Assembly (NCBI GenBank): GCA_903858075.1
Contig: CAIOHI010000252.1
Span: 1 to 6,940 of the forward strand
From: an uncultured Actinomycetes bacterium
Lineage (GTDB): Bacteria; Actinomycetota; Acidimicrobiia; Acidimicrobiales; Ilumatobacteraceae
Length of the DNA stretch: 6,940 nt
Direction: 5' to 3'
Of this stretch, positions 6,168 to 6,940 are shown piece after piece. Numbering within the stretch: position 1 is the stretch's first letter; each line of letters opens with the position of its first letter. A program made the position numbers and the translations under genes. The notes below the pieces were generated by a model, which worked only from the letters and a program-made list of their open reading frames with translations, searched no databases and was not told the DNA's origin.

Positions 6168-6940
6168 AAAAGTTTTCTGGCAGTACATCTCTATGAGCCA
6201 AGAGAAGCTCATCTACCAATTCCCAAATTTGTTGAAGGTTGAGTTCACTAGCAGTACGTGGATCGAGCATTGCAGCGTGGTAGATATGGTCGCGACAACC
6301 AGTTAATGCGGCTTCAACTGTGAGCGCCTGCACATTGATATTTGTTTGTATCAATGCAGCCAATTGTGGAGGAAGTTTTCCCACCGGCTGCGGAACAATT
6401 CCTTGAGCATCTACCGAGCAGGCAACTTCTACACAACAATCGTCCGGGAGATTCGATATGAGACCTCTATTGGGCACATTGCCATACACCACTCGTTGCT
6501 CACCGGTTTCCAAACTGTGAATAATTCCAGCTCCATACTCCATGCTGCGGTGCACCTTGAGCTGTGCTTCTGGATCCAAAAGTCTTGTTTGCAAACTCTC
6601 CCAACCAGCAATTTGCGTTTGACAACGTTGCAGATACTCATTGATAGGAATACCGAATTCCTCAATGAGGTGAGGTTGATGCGACTTGATGAACCAAGGA
6701 ACGTACTCGGCGAAATGTTCGCTTGACTCCGTCACAAAATAACCCAGCCGTTTCAGCATTTCATAACGCACGGCGTCTGAAAGCCCTGAAGTGCCGCCAT
6801 CACTGCGGTTTATCTCACCGCGCATGGGCAACGGAACCCGTTCACCACGGCGGCGTATTGCAGGGTAAAGATCAACTTCTCCCATTTTTGTTGCATGAAC
6901 GAAGGAAAGATAAAACGACATGTGATTAATGCCCGCACAC
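6160..6940 (-). CDS. melA: GH4 alpha-galactosidase (N-terminal part outside window)
   Basis: NAD- and Mn-dependent glycosidase of family GH4 that would hydrolyse alpha-galactosides such as melibiose or raffinose to release galactose in the cytoplasm. The frame is open to the right edge. The first visible residues, C-A-G-I-N-H, continue straight into the first in-frame ATG (6921), so that methionine is internal and the gene starts beyond 6940. About 259 residues are visible, against roughly 450 for E. coli MelA. Long stretches match my recollection of E. coli MelA closely, including R-Y-E-M-x-K-x-L-G-Y-F-V-T-E-S-S-E-H-F-A-E-Y, Y-G-N-V, C-C-V-E-V-A-C, L-A-A-L-x-Q-T-N-I-N-V-Q and Y-H-A-A-M. The His of G-I-N-H lies where the family's metal-ligand His is expected. 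The Rossmann NAD-binding half is outside the window. The stop overlaps the galK start by 8 bases, tying galactose release to its phosphorylation. Confidence 0.92.
   Translation of the reverse strand, partial: CAGINHMSFYLSFVHATKMGEVDLYPAIRRRGERVPLPMRGEINRSDGGTSGLSDAVRYEMLKRLGYFVTESSEHFAEYVPWFIKSHQPHLIEEFGIPINEYLQRCQTQIAGWESLQTRLLDPEAQLKVHRSMEYGAGIIHSLETGEQRVVYGNVPNRGLISNLPDDCCVEVACSVDAQGIVPQPVGKLPPQLAALIQTNINVQALTVEAALTGCRDHIYHAAMLDPRTASELNLQQIWELVDELLLAHRDVLPENFYA

Noticed and set aside
6168..6212. Longer galactokinase starting at the ATG at 6212
   Set aside because: The 15 extra residues overlap the conserved end of melA and match nothing in the family; the ATG at 6167 with an 8-base overlap is more natural.
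6429..6726. Open frames on the plus strand and in other minus frames across melA
   Set aside because: They lie over a clearly conserved melA coding region and show no domain or ribosome binding site.
6919..6921. ATG at 6921 as the start of the alpha-galactosidase
   Set aside because: The frame continues upstream as C-A-G-I-N-H, a conserved MelA motif, so the gene runs off the window edge.

Overview
The window looks like an ordinary bacterial chromosome segment, densely coding and of roughly balanced base composition by eye. It holds two gene blocks that converge near position 3565. An actinobacterial origin (for example an aquatic Acidimicrobiia-type lineage) is my best guess. It rests mainly on the style of the galactokinase (S-A-Y-A-x-R motif, compact C-terminus) and is weakly supported. 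No rRNA, tRNA, insertion sequence, CRISPR array or phage gene was seen, and no stretch over 300 bases lacks a gene.

Plus strand, 1-3534: four tightly overlapping genes of a peptide/opine/nickel-type (Dpp/Opp) ABC importer. They are permease B (5' end cut by the window edge), permease C, ATPase D and ATPase F. The junctions are ATGA, ATGA and TAATG, so translation is probably coupled. The solute-binding protein that would reveal the substrate is not in the window; it may lie upstream.

Minus strand, 6940-3599, read right to left: the C-terminal part of a GH4 alpha-galactosidase (melA), a compact galactokinase (galK, overlapping melA by 8 bases), a VOC/glyoxalase-fold protein, and an SMP-30/gluconolactonase-like protein. 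MelA would release galactose from alpha-galactosides such as melibiose or raffinose, and GalK would phosphorylate it for the Leloir pathway. The roles of the VOC protein and the lactonase-like protein here are unknown. The neighbouring Dpp-type importer might feed the pathway, because this transporter family also carries alpha-galactosides in some bacteria, but that is inference.

The most unusual signal is non-coding. A 53-base structured element occurs twice, at 3533-3585 (plus) and 4506-4558 (minus). Both copies sit directly behind a stop codon, in the sense of the gene they follow. They share an identical first 15 bases, a 10-base basal stem with the same 27-base spacing, and a separate inner hairpin in the spacer. 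They face each other and bracket the SMP-30 gene. Neither is followed by a T-run, so they are not classical intrinsic terminators.
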